Of a stretch of DNA of 64,000 nt, positions 28,331 to 37,108 are shown piece by piece; position 1 is the first letter of the stretch, and each line of letters starts with the position of its first letter. A program made the position numbers and the translations under genes. Location: assembly GCF_001269985.1 (NCBI RefSeq), contig NZ_BBZB01000002.1, forward strand, positions 124,001-188,000, read 5' to 3'. The notes under the pieces are model-generated. The model made no database searches, was not told the origin of the DNA, and saw nothing but the letters and a program-made list of their open reading frames with translations. Origin of the DNA: Pseudoalteromonas sp. '520P1 No. 423' (GTDB lineage: Bacteria > Pseudomonadota > Gammaproteobacteria > Enterobacterales > Alteromonadaceae).

Positions 28331-29557
28331 TTATTCAACAAATTGATCGATTTTATCTTCGTCAATAGTCAGTGTCGGTTCAACAATTCTTTTTCCACCT
28401 TGAATTTCAATTCTTTTATTTTGTTTATTTAAAGTCAAGATCTCTTCACAAAATTCATTAGTTGGATGCAGCTCATATGTATAGTCGATAATTTTTCCAG
28501 TCTTATCATCTTTCACATTAGAAATACTATAATCAGAAATTGCACCGTTTGTGATTAAGTCTTTCATTGTTGTAGTCATATCACGGCGTAATGCTTTAAG
28601 TTTATTTTCACTAATATCATCAGTTGAATAAATTGAGCCATATTTTTCCATAATAGATAATAATCTAAAATGATGGGTTTTTCCTGGTGCAGCATATCGC
28701 CATAAGTGATAAAGCCTTAACATCATCCAGCGAGACAAACCTCGTTTTTGTTCTTGCGCTCGATTAAAGTAATATCCTTTATATTCTAAGTTATCAATCA
28801 TGTTATGAACAAAAGCATTCAAACATGCAACACACTTTATATTACCGCCTTGTCCTTTTTTGCCGCTAAAATGTAACGAAGACAAGAAATTCATATTTGA
28901 TTCATAAAATGAATCATCAACATCCGAATTCTTAGTATCATTTGCAGAATATTTAAAAGAGAGCTTTGAACCTTGTAAGGCTTCTAAAGCTTCTTTTATT
29001 TGAGGAAAGGGCATTGATTGTCCCACAGATTTCAACTCTTGGGCCAATTCGTTCATAGAAAATACAACAGCATATTGTATTCCTGATTTAAAGTTAATTT
29101 TTACAATCTTACCTTTCGAAGCCAGTCTAATTAATGCGCGTTCTACTTTTTCTTCTCTATCTGATGGCCACACTAAAAACTCAACATCTTCTCCGTTTTG
29201 ACGTGTACTCACAACAGCTGGTGTAATTTTTATTTCTCCAGTGTATTGAATACCATCAACTTTTTCAGATATTTTACGTGTAATTATGGTTCTTTTTGGC
29301 GCTTCTTCTAAAGGCAGCTTTTTATGACCTGATCTTACAAATCGACCCCATAAATCATAGTGGTTAAAAGTATTAGAATACGAACGCAAATCTTGGTAGA
29401 TGGTATTATCAACTGAAACCCGTACATCTTTATTATCAGTAAACAAAGCAAGACTTTCATTATCTCTTGCGCTTTCAACTCCCTGAATTTGACCTCTTAG
29501 AGAATCTGGTAGATTTTCTACAGAGATGTTTACCTTTGGTTTCATGATTTTTACCAT
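28331..29557 (-). CDS. Plasmid-type replication initiator (Rep)
   Basis: A 408-residue protein transcribed away from the iteron array. It has basic, helix-rich central and C-terminal parts: RAQEQKRGLSRWMMLRLYHLWRYAAPGK, then RLLSIMEKYGSIYSTDDISENKLKALRRDM. This is the winged-helix organisation expected of iteron-binding initiators. The N-terminal third contains beta-rich segments. Position (iterons start 34 bases upstream, parAB diverges beyond them) is the strongest support. Iteron copies overlapping its promoter suggest autorepression. The ATG at 29545 (MKPKVN) is an alternative start. I do not assign a RepA/B/E subfamily name. Confidence 0.75.
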   Translation of the reverse strand: MVKIMKPKVNISVENLPDSLRGQIQGVESARDNESLALFTDNKDVRVSVDNTIYQDLRSYSNTFNHYDLWGRFVRSGHKKLPLEEAPKRTIITRKISEKVDGIQYTGEIKITPAVVSTRQNGEDVEFLVWPSDREEKVERALIRLASKGKIVKINFKSGIQYAVVFSMNELAQELKSVGQSMPFPQIKEALEALQGSKLSFKYSANDTKNSDVDDSFYESNMNFLSSLHFSGKKGQGGNIKCVACLNAFVHNMIDNLEYKGYYFNRAQEQKRGLSRWMMLRLYHLWRYAAPGKTHHFRLLSIMEKYGSIYSTDDISENKLKALRRDMTTTMKDLITNGAISDYSISNVKDDKTGKIIDYTYELHPTNEFCEEILTLNKQNKRIEIQGGKRIVEPTLTIDEDKIDQFVE

Positions 29558-29590
29558 TATTTTTATTAGACAGTTAATAACAACATATAT

Positions 29591-30120
29591 TCAGTAAAAT
29601 GTTAATCTTTTAAGTTAGTATAAAACTGATCTTAGCAAAGTTTTTTTTTGCAGATCATTTTTTTACTAACCTAGTGTAGTTTATTCATTCACAGATCACA
29701 TTTTTACTAAGGTAAGCTTACAAAGCAATTTTTTACTAACTCAAATAATGTTCATATGACACTAATTGCTTTTTTTTCATACTTAACAGCATAATTTGTG
29801 AATAGAATGCGTAATTACTTAGTAAAAAATTGATCTAAGAAAGATTTTATAAAGAACTTGTTGATAAGATCATTCCTAATTAGTAAAGATCTGATCTCCA
29901 CCTGGTCAAGATCAGATCTTTACTTACAAAAGGAAGCTATATTTTTTATTTTAGTGGATAAAAAGTTAAAAATAATTAGTAAAATATTGATCTCTATACT
30001 TTTACTGTTAATAACTCTTTGGATAAACTGTGATTAAATAGGATATTTAATTAGCAGTTAGTATTTTATTGATCTACGAGTTATTAAAGAACTGATCTTT
30101 ACCAAGTTAAAATCTGATCT
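29591..30120. repeat. Origin iteron array, upstream cluster (about 12 copies)
   Basis: An 18-bp motif, TTAGTAAAANNNTGATCT, recurs on both strands. Plus-oriented copies start at 29591 (degenerate), 29615, 29819, 29880, 29976, 30058, 30081 and 30103. Minus-oriented copies start at 29652, 29693, 29722 (degenerate) and 29909. The last three plus copies are spaced 22-23 bp, about two helical turns, as in classic Rep-binding iterons. The GATC inside the motif is a Dam methylation site. An AGTGGATAA at 29953 differs from a DnaA box by one base. This is the likely origin of the replicon. Confidence 0.85.
29880..29926. promoter_or_regulatory. Inverted iteron pair (operator-like palindrome)
   Basis: TTAGTAAAGATCTGATCT and AGATCAGATCTTTACTTA face each other across 11 bases (CCACCTGGTCA). 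The arms are near-perfect inverted repeats, unlike the other scattered copies. In iteron plasmids such palindromes are bound by Rep dimers to repress rep transcription, while monomers bind direct iterons. This role is inferred. Confidence 0.5.
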
Positions 30121-30300
30121 GTTAATTTCATTAAAATTCATTTAAAACAACTAGTTAAATATAACATCTCATTTCTTATCCTTTAATACCTATATATTTA
30201 ACCAAATTTAATCTTATATATTATTCTTTAGTTAAATTTTAACTAATAAATGTTTTTCTTTTTGATGAATGTCTATCAATAAAAGAGTTTACTTCAATTA
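30121..30300. other. AT-rich stretch, probable duplex-unwinding region
   Basis: The 180 bases after the phased iterons are almost only A and T, with few GC pairs (for example the CTTATATATTATTCTTTAG region). They lack iterons. AT-rich DNA next to phased iterons is where initiators open the helix. The assignment is by position and composition only. Confidence 0.45.
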
Positions 30301-30301
30301 A

Positions 30302-30328
30302 GGGTGACATTATAATAGCTGCTCACCA
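30302..30328. promoter_or_regulatory. Inverted repeat upstream of parA
   Basis: GGGTGA and TCACC arms flank 16 bases, ending about 15 bases before the parA start and just before its AAGGA ribosome site. Its place over the parAB promoter suggests an operator for ParA autoregulation, or a parS site. The arms are short, so this is tentative. Confidence 0.35.
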
Positions 30329-30342
30329 GTAAGGATATTATA

Positions 30343-31578
30343 ATGACAATAAGTAAAAGTGCGCTAGATACCTATAAATTGCTCAAAGCAACAGCCACAG
30401 TTGCAGAAGACTCATTAGAAGGGCGTATTCAACACTACCGAGCTCATCTAAAAACGGAAGAAAAAGAGCTTAGGACTTACACTCAAAAAGCCGCAGCTGA
30501 TTTATTAGGTTGTAATAATCGTACTTTAAAAAGACGTCACGACCAAGGAGACTTCAGTGACCTTGATATACGTCGTGGTGCAAATGGTCACTATGCTTAT
30601 ACATTATCTAATATTCATGAAATGGCTGAAATTCTCGGCATTGAAGCTCAAAATAGAAAGCCTAACGATAAACTTCAAGTAATTATCGTTAATTCGTTAA
30701 AAGGTGGCTGTGGTAAAACAACTAGTCTTGTAAATATCGCTGCTGCTTTAGCTACGACAAATATTAAACGTTACAGAATTGGTATTATTGATTTAGATCC
30801 ACAAGGTTCATCATCTAGTTTCTTTCCACCCACAGAGCCAGATCCAATTACTGTAGGAGATTTAATGCGTGATTGTATAGAATTTGAAGAAAATGAAAGC
30901 CAAAAAGATGTGATTTCTAGTGCATTTTTACCTACTCATATTCCTAATATTCGTGTTTTACCGTCAGGTATGGACGATTTCTATTTTGAACATGAAACTG
31001 CAACACAATTAAATGAAAATCATACTTATTCTGAAAATCGTCACTATCACAAGTTATTAGAAAAAGTGATTCAGCCAGTAGAAGACGAATTTGATATCAT
31101 TTTAGTAGATACAGCCCCTTCTCTTAACTTTATGTTTTACAATGCTTTAATGGCCTCAACAGCCATGTTAATTCCTGTACACCCAGAAGCAGTTGATTTT
31201 GACGCTAATAATAAATTCTTAAAACGTCTTGCAGAAATCTATCATACAGTTGCTGCTTTGGGGCACGAAGGGTGGGACTTTATGCAATTTGTTGTGACTA
31301 ATTATGTTAAAGGAAATCATTCTCAGCGAGATATTGTAAAAGATATTAGAAGCGCTTTTGGTAGACAAGTGATGAGTTATCCAATCAACCATAGCTCAGC
31401 AATTACAGCCAGTTCTTCATCTTTTAATACTATTTTCGATCAAAAAACATCTGATAGTTTAGCAAGTCGTGAATCTTTAATAAAATCACAAGAAAATATT
31501 AAAGATGTTGTAGATGAATTAGAGATGTTAATCAGATCAAATTGGGCATCAACACAATGCCAATTGGAAAGTGCGTAG
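30343..31578 (+). CDS. parA: Type Ia partition ATPase ParA
   Basis: A 411-residue ParA of the plasmid P1/F SopA type, with an N-terminal helix-turn-helix (about residues 47-66, TQKAAADLLGCNNRTLKRRH) for operator binding. The deviant Walker A is SLKGGCGKTTSLVN at about 118-131, switch I is IDLDPQGSSS and Walker B is IILVDTAPS. With ParB and a parS site it segregates the replicon by an ATP-driven gradient on the nucleoid. It is 13 bases upstream of parB. An AAGGA site precedes the ATG by about 8 bases. Confidence 0.93.
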   Translation: MTISKSALDTYKLLKATATVAEDSLEGRIQHYRAHLKTEEKELRTYTQKAAADLLGCNNRTLKRRHDQGDFSDLDIRRGANGHYAYTLSNIHEMAEILGIEAQNRKPNDKLQVIIVNSLKGGCGKTTSLVNIAAALATTNIKRYRIGIIDLDPQGSSSSFFPPTEPDPITVGDLMRDCIEFEENESQKDVISSAFLPTHIPNIRVLPSGMDDFYFEHETATQLNENHTYSENRHYHKLLEKVIQPVEDEFDIILVDTAPSLNFMFYNALMASTAMLIPVHPEAVDFDANNKFLKRLAEIYHTVAALGHEGWDFMQFVVTNYVKGNHSQRDIVKDIRSAFGRQVMSYPINHSSAITASSSSFNTIFDQKTSDSLASRESLIKSQENIKDVVDELEMLIRSNWASTQCQLESA

Positions 31579-31591
31579 AAAGGTATAAATA

Positions 31592-32560
31592 ATGGCTAAA
31601 AAACGTAAAAATGATACAAGAATAGACCCTTTTGCTTCAGCTGTAGAAGCTAGTAGTTTAGATCAATTACTTGAAAACGCAGCTGTTGGTGATGAGATCA
31701 CCATGCCAGCTCCTTCGGATCCAAGCCGTATAATTCGTCTTAGTTGTAAGATCATCACATCTGACAAAATAGAATCTTCAACACGTGTTTATGGAAAAAA
31801 TAGACGAGAGCAGTCTTTATTATCTAAAGCTTCTGTAGCAGATATACTACCTGCAATCAGCTCTGATGGTAGAAATCAACACCCAGCACTTAGCTGGAGT
31901 AAAGACGGTATTGAGCATGTACTATCAGGCTCTCGCCGACGTAAAGCCTGTTTATTAAGTAATGCAGATTATATCGTTTTAACATCTGCTGACTTCACAG
32001 ATGAAGATGCTAAAATTTTAGCTGTTTCATCGGATCAATATATTGCGCCTAGCTTATGGGAGCTTGGTAAAGCATATGACGAAACGCGTAGTGATCTTAT
32101 AAGCCAAGGTAAAAAAGGTTCTTACAGAGAAATAGCAGCTATTGAAGGGGTTTCACATACAGCTATAGCTGACTCTCTAAAAGCTTTTACAAAAATCCCT
32201 AGTGATGTACTTGCTTTATACCCTACAGCAAACCACGTTGGCCGTGAAATCGCCAAAAAACTGATGCTGGCAATAGATTTAGATGCAGATGGCTTTTTAT
32301 CACGAGTTAATTATTTAAAAGTAAATTTAAATGCCTTTATTTTAGATACTGATGATAAAACTTCGTCAGCTATAACGAAGCAATTAACTGAAGTTAAAGC
32401 TGAAACTAAAATAAAACGTGAATCTTTAGATTTTAATAACAAATATATCAATGCTCATCGCAACGCTAAAACCGGTGATCTCGTGATTAAAATAGATAAT
32501 AACGTTATGACAGACAAAAGGTTTGAGCAATTATCTAAATTATTAACACATTTTAATTAG
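31592..32560 (+). CDS. parB: Partition DNA-binding protein ParB
   Basis: A 322-residue plasmid-type ParB. The N-terminal portion contains the GSRRRKACLL motif of the ParB/Srx CTP-binding fold (GxRR box). It is followed by a helix-turn-helix, SYREIAAIEGVSHTAIADSLKAF, and a C-terminal dimerisation domain. It loads at parS and is moved by ParA. The parB stop codon lies inside the first downstream iteron (32557-32574), so replication and partition signals interlock physically. Confidence 0.9.
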   Translation: MAKKRKNDTRIDPFASAVEASSLDQLLENAAVGDEITMPAPSDPSRIIRLSCKIITSDKIESSTRVYGKNRREQSLLSKASVADILPAISSDGRNQHPALSWSKDGIEHVLSGSRRRKACLLSNADYIVLTSADFTDEDAKILAVSSDQYIAPSLWELGKAYDETRSDLISQGKKGSYREIAAIEGVSHTAIADSLKAFTKIPSDVLALYPTANHVGREIAKKLMLAIDLDADGFLSRVNYLKVNLNAFILDTDDKTSSAITKQLTEVKAETKIKRESLDFNNKYINAHRNAKTGDLVIKIDNNVMTDKRFEQLSKLLTHFN

Positions 32561-32864
32561 TAAAATACTGATCTAAAGTGTTTTCAACCTTAGTATAAAT
32601 CTGATCTATTTCTTTATTAATGAGTTCTAGATCATTTTTTTACTAAGTTTAAATAGCTGTTTTCCCCCTTTATTTCCTATTTAATTGCTTCTAAGTCCCT
32701 TTACAACCTGTGTTAGTAAAAATTTGTTCTGTTATTTTGTTGGCTTGTTTAATTCTTGTGGGTAACCTGTTGAAAAGTTGTTTTTAGTGTGTTGTTAACT
32801 TTTGGTGTAAACCCCCTTTACATTATTGTTTATTTTCTTTTTATACTTAGTAAAATATTGATCT
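32557..32864. repeat. Iteron cluster downstream of parB (5 copies)
   Basis: Copies of the 18-bp origin motif lie at 32557-32574 (plus, overlapping the parB stop), 32590-32607 (plus), 32629-32646 (minus), 32713-32730 (plus, degenerate GTTCT end) and 32847-32864 (plus). Spacing is irregular, unlike the phased part of the upstream array. TGTGGGTAA at 32757 is one base from a DnaA box. Such a second set is typical of incompatibility or copy-control loci that titrate or handcuff Rep. Confidence 0.8.
32786..32805 (+). promoter_or_regulatory. Candidate Ter-like site
   Basis: AGTGTGTTGTTAACTTTTGG resembles the E. coli Ter core AGTATGTTGTAACTAAAG, with one extra T in the centre. A related string, TGTTAATAACTCTTTGG, sits at 30006-30022 inside the iteron region. 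Both flank parAB, close to a tus-like gene. The one-base insertion would be serious for E. coli Tus, so this counts only if the local Tus has a changed specificity. Confidence 0.25.
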
Positions 32865-32936
32865 GAATTTTTTTTTTGATTTTGATAAATTTAATGCTTT
32901 AGCTTAGATCTTATAAGCTCTATACTGGAGCAATCT

Positions 32937-35900
32937 TTGATTTTTTACTGGTTGCAGATGTCCAAAGGCTTAACTAAAACAGATCTAATTGCTTTATTTG
33001 ATGAAATAAAAAAAGAGCAAGAAGTCGCTTTTCCAATTACAGAAGGGTTCTTAAAAAGATACTTTAAACCAGCTGTATTTGAAAAGGCTAAACAATGCTT
33101 AACAAAAGATCTTGTTAATTGGGTTGAAAGTGATGATAAGTTTACTCAGGTCAGTGCTGAAGTTTACAGTGAGTCAGGTGATATTTTTCATCAACATATT
33201 CAAATCAAAAAATCTCACGCTGATTTATCTATTTCAGGGTTATGTTCATGTAAGATTGGTAAGAAATGCCATCATATAGGTGCTGCGCTATTAAAATTAA
33301 AAACCCAACATTCGGGTCTCTTTGGAAAGCACTATTTATTACATGATTGGTTTAATCAGCTCGAACAGTTAAAAAAACAACGTCAGACTACCAAAAAAGA
33401 CGTTATATTATTTGTAATCGAAAAACATGATAATGGTTTAGTGCTTGTACCAAAACAATCGTCGCCAATTTCCAATGGTCGATATTCACAAGGTAGACCA
33501 CTTACAAAACAGCAACTAAACAGTTTAGTGACTCCTGAGCATATAAACGAAAGTGATTTTCGATTATTAAGTTGGATCCGCTCTCAAAATTCTTTTGGTC
33601 AACTTGTATTAGAAAACCGATGGGGCGTAATGGCTTTAGTGCAAATGGTTGCTACCGGACGGTGTTTTTGGCAAGACTCTAGACAAGCAATAAGGTTATC
33701 GGCACAAAGGCCGCTCGATATATCTTGGCGAGAAACTGATACGATTCATGAGCTAAACCTCAGTCTACCTCAGTGTGATAAATGGCAAGTGTTTAATACG
33801 ACACCTCCTTATTATATAGATATAAACAACTTTGAAATAGGTGAACTTGAAACATCTTTAACAGCTGCTGAAGTATCTCATTTATTTACAATTCCGCCTG
33901 TAGCGGATGAAATGTTTGATCACGTTAATCAGCAATTTAAACGTATTTTTGGTTCTGCTTTAATTCAAAAGTCTGAATCTAAAGCTTTAACCAGTGAAGA
34001 TGTTGTACCGCGTTTGTCTCTTGTTAAACATGAAGATCGTAGTTTGTTTCATCTTCAGTTTGCATATGGCAAAAAAATACATGAATTAAACCTAGATGAG
34101 CAGCAAGATGCACAAATAAAAACTGCATTTGAAGATACTTGTTTAAACCGTTTACAAAATTGTGGGTTAATTTTAAGCAAAGGGCCTGTTGAAAAAGCAT
34201 GTTATCTTACTTTTAATGCTTCAGATGAATCTTCTCCACAGCATCACTGGTTTGTAAATGAAGTATGTAAGCAGCTATCAGATGAATCTTGGGTGATAAA
34301 TACGAAAGCGTACACAGATCCTGATATTATTTTAACGCCGCTTATTTTAGCTATGACACGAAGCCGAATTAATAAACTTTCTGTTGCTCCTTATTTTGAT
34401 ATTTCAGATAAAACGGTATATTTAAGTGATTTACTGACTTCTGCAGCCCTGTGTAATAACAAATCTCATTTATTTAACTATTATAAATATCAAGATACTT
34501 GGTTAGCGGTTCATAAACCTGACATAAATTGTATTTTTGATTTATTAGCACAATTTTATGCTAATAAAACTGTGCCTAAACGATTAAGTTTACCGCTATC
34601 ATACGCCTCTTCTTTTTCTGATTTTGACGATAGTCAGATAGATTGTGCTGATAAGGCTTTATTAGAGCTTATTACACAAGTTTCTAATCCTGATTTTCAT
34701 GATTCTCTTGTGATACCTAAAGGTTTAAATGCCACCTTAAGAGACTATCAAAAGCAAGCTGTAAATTGGCTACAGTTTTTAAGAAAACATCAACTCGGTG
34801 GTATCTTAGCTGATGACATGGGACTAGGTAAAACACTGCAAACAATTGCTTTTTTGTTATCTCAAAAAGAAACAACAGGATTAAAATCGCCAGCTTTAAT
34901 TATTTGCCCTACTAGTTTAGTTTCAAACTGGGTGAAAGAAATTAATCGATTTGCTCCTGATTTAAACGTATTGGTAAGTCATGGCGCTAGCCGTAAAAAT
35001 ATATTCAATCAAATTAGCAGTGCAGATTGTGTAATTACGACCTACCCATTGATCACTCGTGATAATACGGTTTATGAAGAATTACATTTTAGCCATGTGA
35101 TATTAGATGAAGCGCAAACGATAAAAAATAACCAAGCTAAAATCTCTCGCGCTGTAAAAGCGTTAAGTAGTGATTTTAATTTGTGTTTAACCGGTACTCC
35201 TGTTGAAAATAACTTAAAAGAACTTAAATCATTACTCGATTTTGCTATGCCAGGGCTTATTGGTTCCATGGCGCAGTTTAAAACCTATTATCAAGTACCT
35301 ATTGAAAAAGAGCATAACGAGCATAGAGCTGAACAATTAAAAAACTTAGTGCTGCCATTTGTTTTACGTCGAACAAAAGAGCAAGTATTAACTGAGTTAC
35401 CTGCTAAAACTGAACTTGTTCGTATGATTGAGTTAGCACCAAAACAACAAATGGTATACCAAGGCATTCGTGCCAATATGGAACAGAAAATCAAAGAGCT
35501 ATTTAAAGAGCAAGGCGCTGATAAAAGCCGTTTTGCATTCCTTGAAGCGCTACTTAGATTACGCCAAGCATGTTGTGATCCTAGATTAGTTAATGGCGCA
35601 GAAGACCTAGAGCAGCAAGATTTACTGCCTAATACAAGTAATACAGCTGACAGTGCTAAATTAACTTGGTTATGTGAAAACATACCTTTAATGTTAGCGA
35701 AAGGACGTAAGATTATTATATTCAGTCAGTTTACAAGTATGCTATCAATTATTGAGCAAGAGCTGGTTGAGTTGAATGTTAAATACAGTATTCTAACAGG
35801 AAAGACTAAAGATAGAGACGAAGTTGTAAACAGCTTTCAAAATGGTGATAACCCTATTTTCTTAATTAGTTTAAAAGCAGGTGGTACAGGGCTTAATTTA

Positions 35901-36164
35901 ACTAAAGCGGATACGGTGATTCATTACGACCCATGGTGGAATCCAGCTGTTGAAAGACAAGCTACCGACAGAGCACATAGAATTGGTCAGTTAAAACCTG
36001 TGTTTGTTTATAAGTTAATTTGTCAAAATTCGATAGAAGAGCGAGTTTTCCAAATGCAGCAAGATAAAGCGGAATTAGCTGATAGTTTCTTTGATGCCAA
36101 AGGCGGGAAATTTAATACTCAAACTGAAGACCAAATGTTGAATTTATTATCTGAAAATAATTAA
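32937..36164 (+). CDS. SNF2/RapA-family helicase with SWIM zinc finger
   Basis: A 1075-residue protein. Near residue 102 is a SWIM-type finger, CSCKIGKKCHHIG. The C-terminal half is a SNF2 translocase: Walker A LADDMGLGKTLQTIAF near 622, DEAQTIKN near 722, LCLTGTPVENNL, and the helicase-C motifs GGTGLNLTKADTVIHYDPWWNPAVERQATDRAHRIGQ. SNF2 ATPases move along DNA and remodel protein-DNA complexes; bacterial SWIM-SNF2 proteins are poorly characterised. The TTG start at 32937 has GGAG 6 bases upstream; ATG at 32958 (MSKGL) is the alternative. It begins right beside the downstream iterons. Confidence 0.88.
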   Translation: MIFYWLQMSKGLTKTDLIALFDEIKKEQEVAFPITEGFLKRYFKPAVFEKAKQCLTKDLVNWVESDDKFTQVSAEVYSESGDIFHQHIQIKKSHADLSISGLCSCKIGKKCHHIGAALLKLKTQHSGLFGKHYLLHDWFNQLEQLKKQRQTTKKDVILFVIEKHDNGLVLVPKQSSPISNGRYSQGRPLTKQQLNSLVTPEHINESDFRLLSWIRSQNSFGQLVLENRWGVMALVQMVATGRCFWQDSRQAIRLSAQRPLDISWRETDTIHELNLSLPQCDKWQVFNTTPPYYIDINNFEIGELETSLTAAEVSHLFTIPPVADEMFDHVNQQFKRIFGSALIQKSESKALTSEDVVPRLSLVKHEDRSLFHLQFAYGKKIHELNLDEQQDAQIKTAFEDTCLNRLQNCGLILSKGPVEKACYLTFNASDESSPQHHWFVNEVCKQLSDESWVINTKAYTDPDIILTPLILAMTRSRINKLSVAPYFDISDKTVYLSDLLTSAALCNNKSHLFNYYKYQDTWLAVHKPDINCIFDLLAQFYANKTVPKRLSLPLSYASSFSDFDDSQIDCADKALLELITQVSNPDFHDSLVIPKGLNATLRDYQKQAVNWLQFLRKHQLGGILADDMGLGKTLQTIAFLLSQKETTGLKSPALIICPTSLVSNWVKEINRFAPDLNVLVSHGASRKNIFNQISSADCVITTYPLITRDNTVYEELHFSHVILDEAQTIKNNQAKISRAVKALSSDFNLCLTGTPVENNLKELKSLLDFAMPGLIGSMAQFKTYYQVPIEKEHNEHRAEQLKNLVLPFVLRRTKEQVLTELPAKTELVRMIELAPKQQMVYQGIRANMEQKIKELFKEQGADKSRFAFLEALLRLRQACCDPRLVNGAEDLEQQDLLPNTSNTADSAKLTWLCENIPLMLAKGRKIIIFSQFTSMLSIIEQELVELNVKYSILTGKTKDRDEVVNSFQNGDNPIFLISLKAGGTGLNLTKADTVIHYDPWWNPAVERQATDRAHRIGQLKPVFVYKLICQNSIEERVFQMQQDKAELADSFFDAKGGKFNTQTEDQMLNLLSENN

Positions 36165-36308
36165 ATTCATTTTATTTCAATTTATTTTGAACTAAATCTA
36201 AAAAGCTTAGTCTACTTAATTAGGCGCTGATAATGATATTTGTATTATTAACGTCTATCCCTGAAAGTTGAATGTTATTCCCCATTGATTACAGAGTTTT
36301 GTAATATT

Positions 36309-36335
36309 AACCAGTCTATTTAGACTGGTTTTTTT
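36309..36335 (+). terminator. Terminator after the SNF2 gene
   Basis: AACCAGTCTA and TAGACTGGTT form a 10-bp palindromic stem followed by a run of T residues. It lies about 145 bases after the helicase stop. The remainder of 36165-36700 has no gene I can support; a 92-codon open frame at 36369 is hydrophobic, has no clear ribosome site and looks spurious. Confidence 0.8.
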
Positions 36336-36598
36336 ATGCCCTCTTTTAAGCTTATCCTATAATTTTAATTGTATGTTTGTTTTTTGAACTGCTTGTACTT
36401 TTTATGGGTGCATGTGTTTCATTGCGAATATTTTTACAATGTAAAGCCTTTAATTTCAATGGTATATATATTTAAAAACAACCTTTTCACATTAATATAT
36501 TTAGTTAATATCTGTATATTAATACCTGTGATATACGAAAGCTCGTTATTCTATATAGCATTCAGCAATTTAGTTATCATGAAACATCCCTACGTTTT

Positions 36599-36629
36599 AA
36601 GCTCCTTAGTGCCCCTTTGGAGCTTTTTT
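36599..36629 (+). terminator. Second terminator-like hairpin
   Basis: AAGCTCC, a 13-base loop and GGAGCTTTTTT form a rho-independent-type hairpin. No gene upstream on the plus strand is obvious, so it may be a backup for the SNF2 transcript or belong to an unrecognised small RNA. Confidence 0.5.
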
Positions 36630-36702
36630 AATGTTTGGATTATTTAGGTTTAAAGTTGGGAATAAATGTAGGCAGGATTGAGTTTTAAGCTGTAATTACA
36701 GT

Positions 36703-37108
36703 TTATGCTTCATATAATTCTAATGGCAAATTATCAGGATCATTAAAAAAGGTAAATTTTTACCTGTGTGCTCATCTAATCTTATGTCTTCTACTTCAAT
36801 CATATTTGATTTTAAATATCTCGAAACCTCTTCAACTGAATCAACAAAAAATGCGAGATGTCTTAATCCTTGTGCTTCAGGATACTTGGTCGTTTAGGTC
36901 TGTCAGGAAATGAGAATATTTATAATTGAGTACCGTCTAGCAGTTGTAGGTCTAACTTATAAGAGTCTCTTTCTTTCCTGTAATTTTCGGCGATTATCTC
37001 TAAACCTAAAATCTTGGTATAGAATTTTTTTGTTTTTTGATAATCAGAACATATGATGGCAACATGATGTACACCTTTAAAATATGATTTGTTCAATTTA
37101 AATTCCAA
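36703..37108 (-). pseudogene. Broken VOC/glyoxalase-family gene (YaeR-like)
   Basis: The first 62 codons read FKGVHHVAIICSDYQKTKKFYTKILGLEIIAE, the start of a vicinal-oxygen-chelate domain. A TAA then interrupts at DGTQL. Downstream frames resume the family pattern: IFSFPDRPKRPS, then PEAQGLRHLAFFVDSVEEVSRYLKS, then NDPDNLPLELYEA-like sequence with two frameshifts (near 36895 and 36760). The intact protein would have about 130 residues and bind a metal. Its start overlaps the end of the LytTR regulator gene by 11 bases, so it was probably translationally coupled. Confidence 0.8.

Noticed and set aside
36369..36647. Open frame of 92 codons, hydrophobic
   Set aside because: No ribosome site, no family pattern, and it ends inside a terminator-like hairpin; probably chance in AT-rich DNA.
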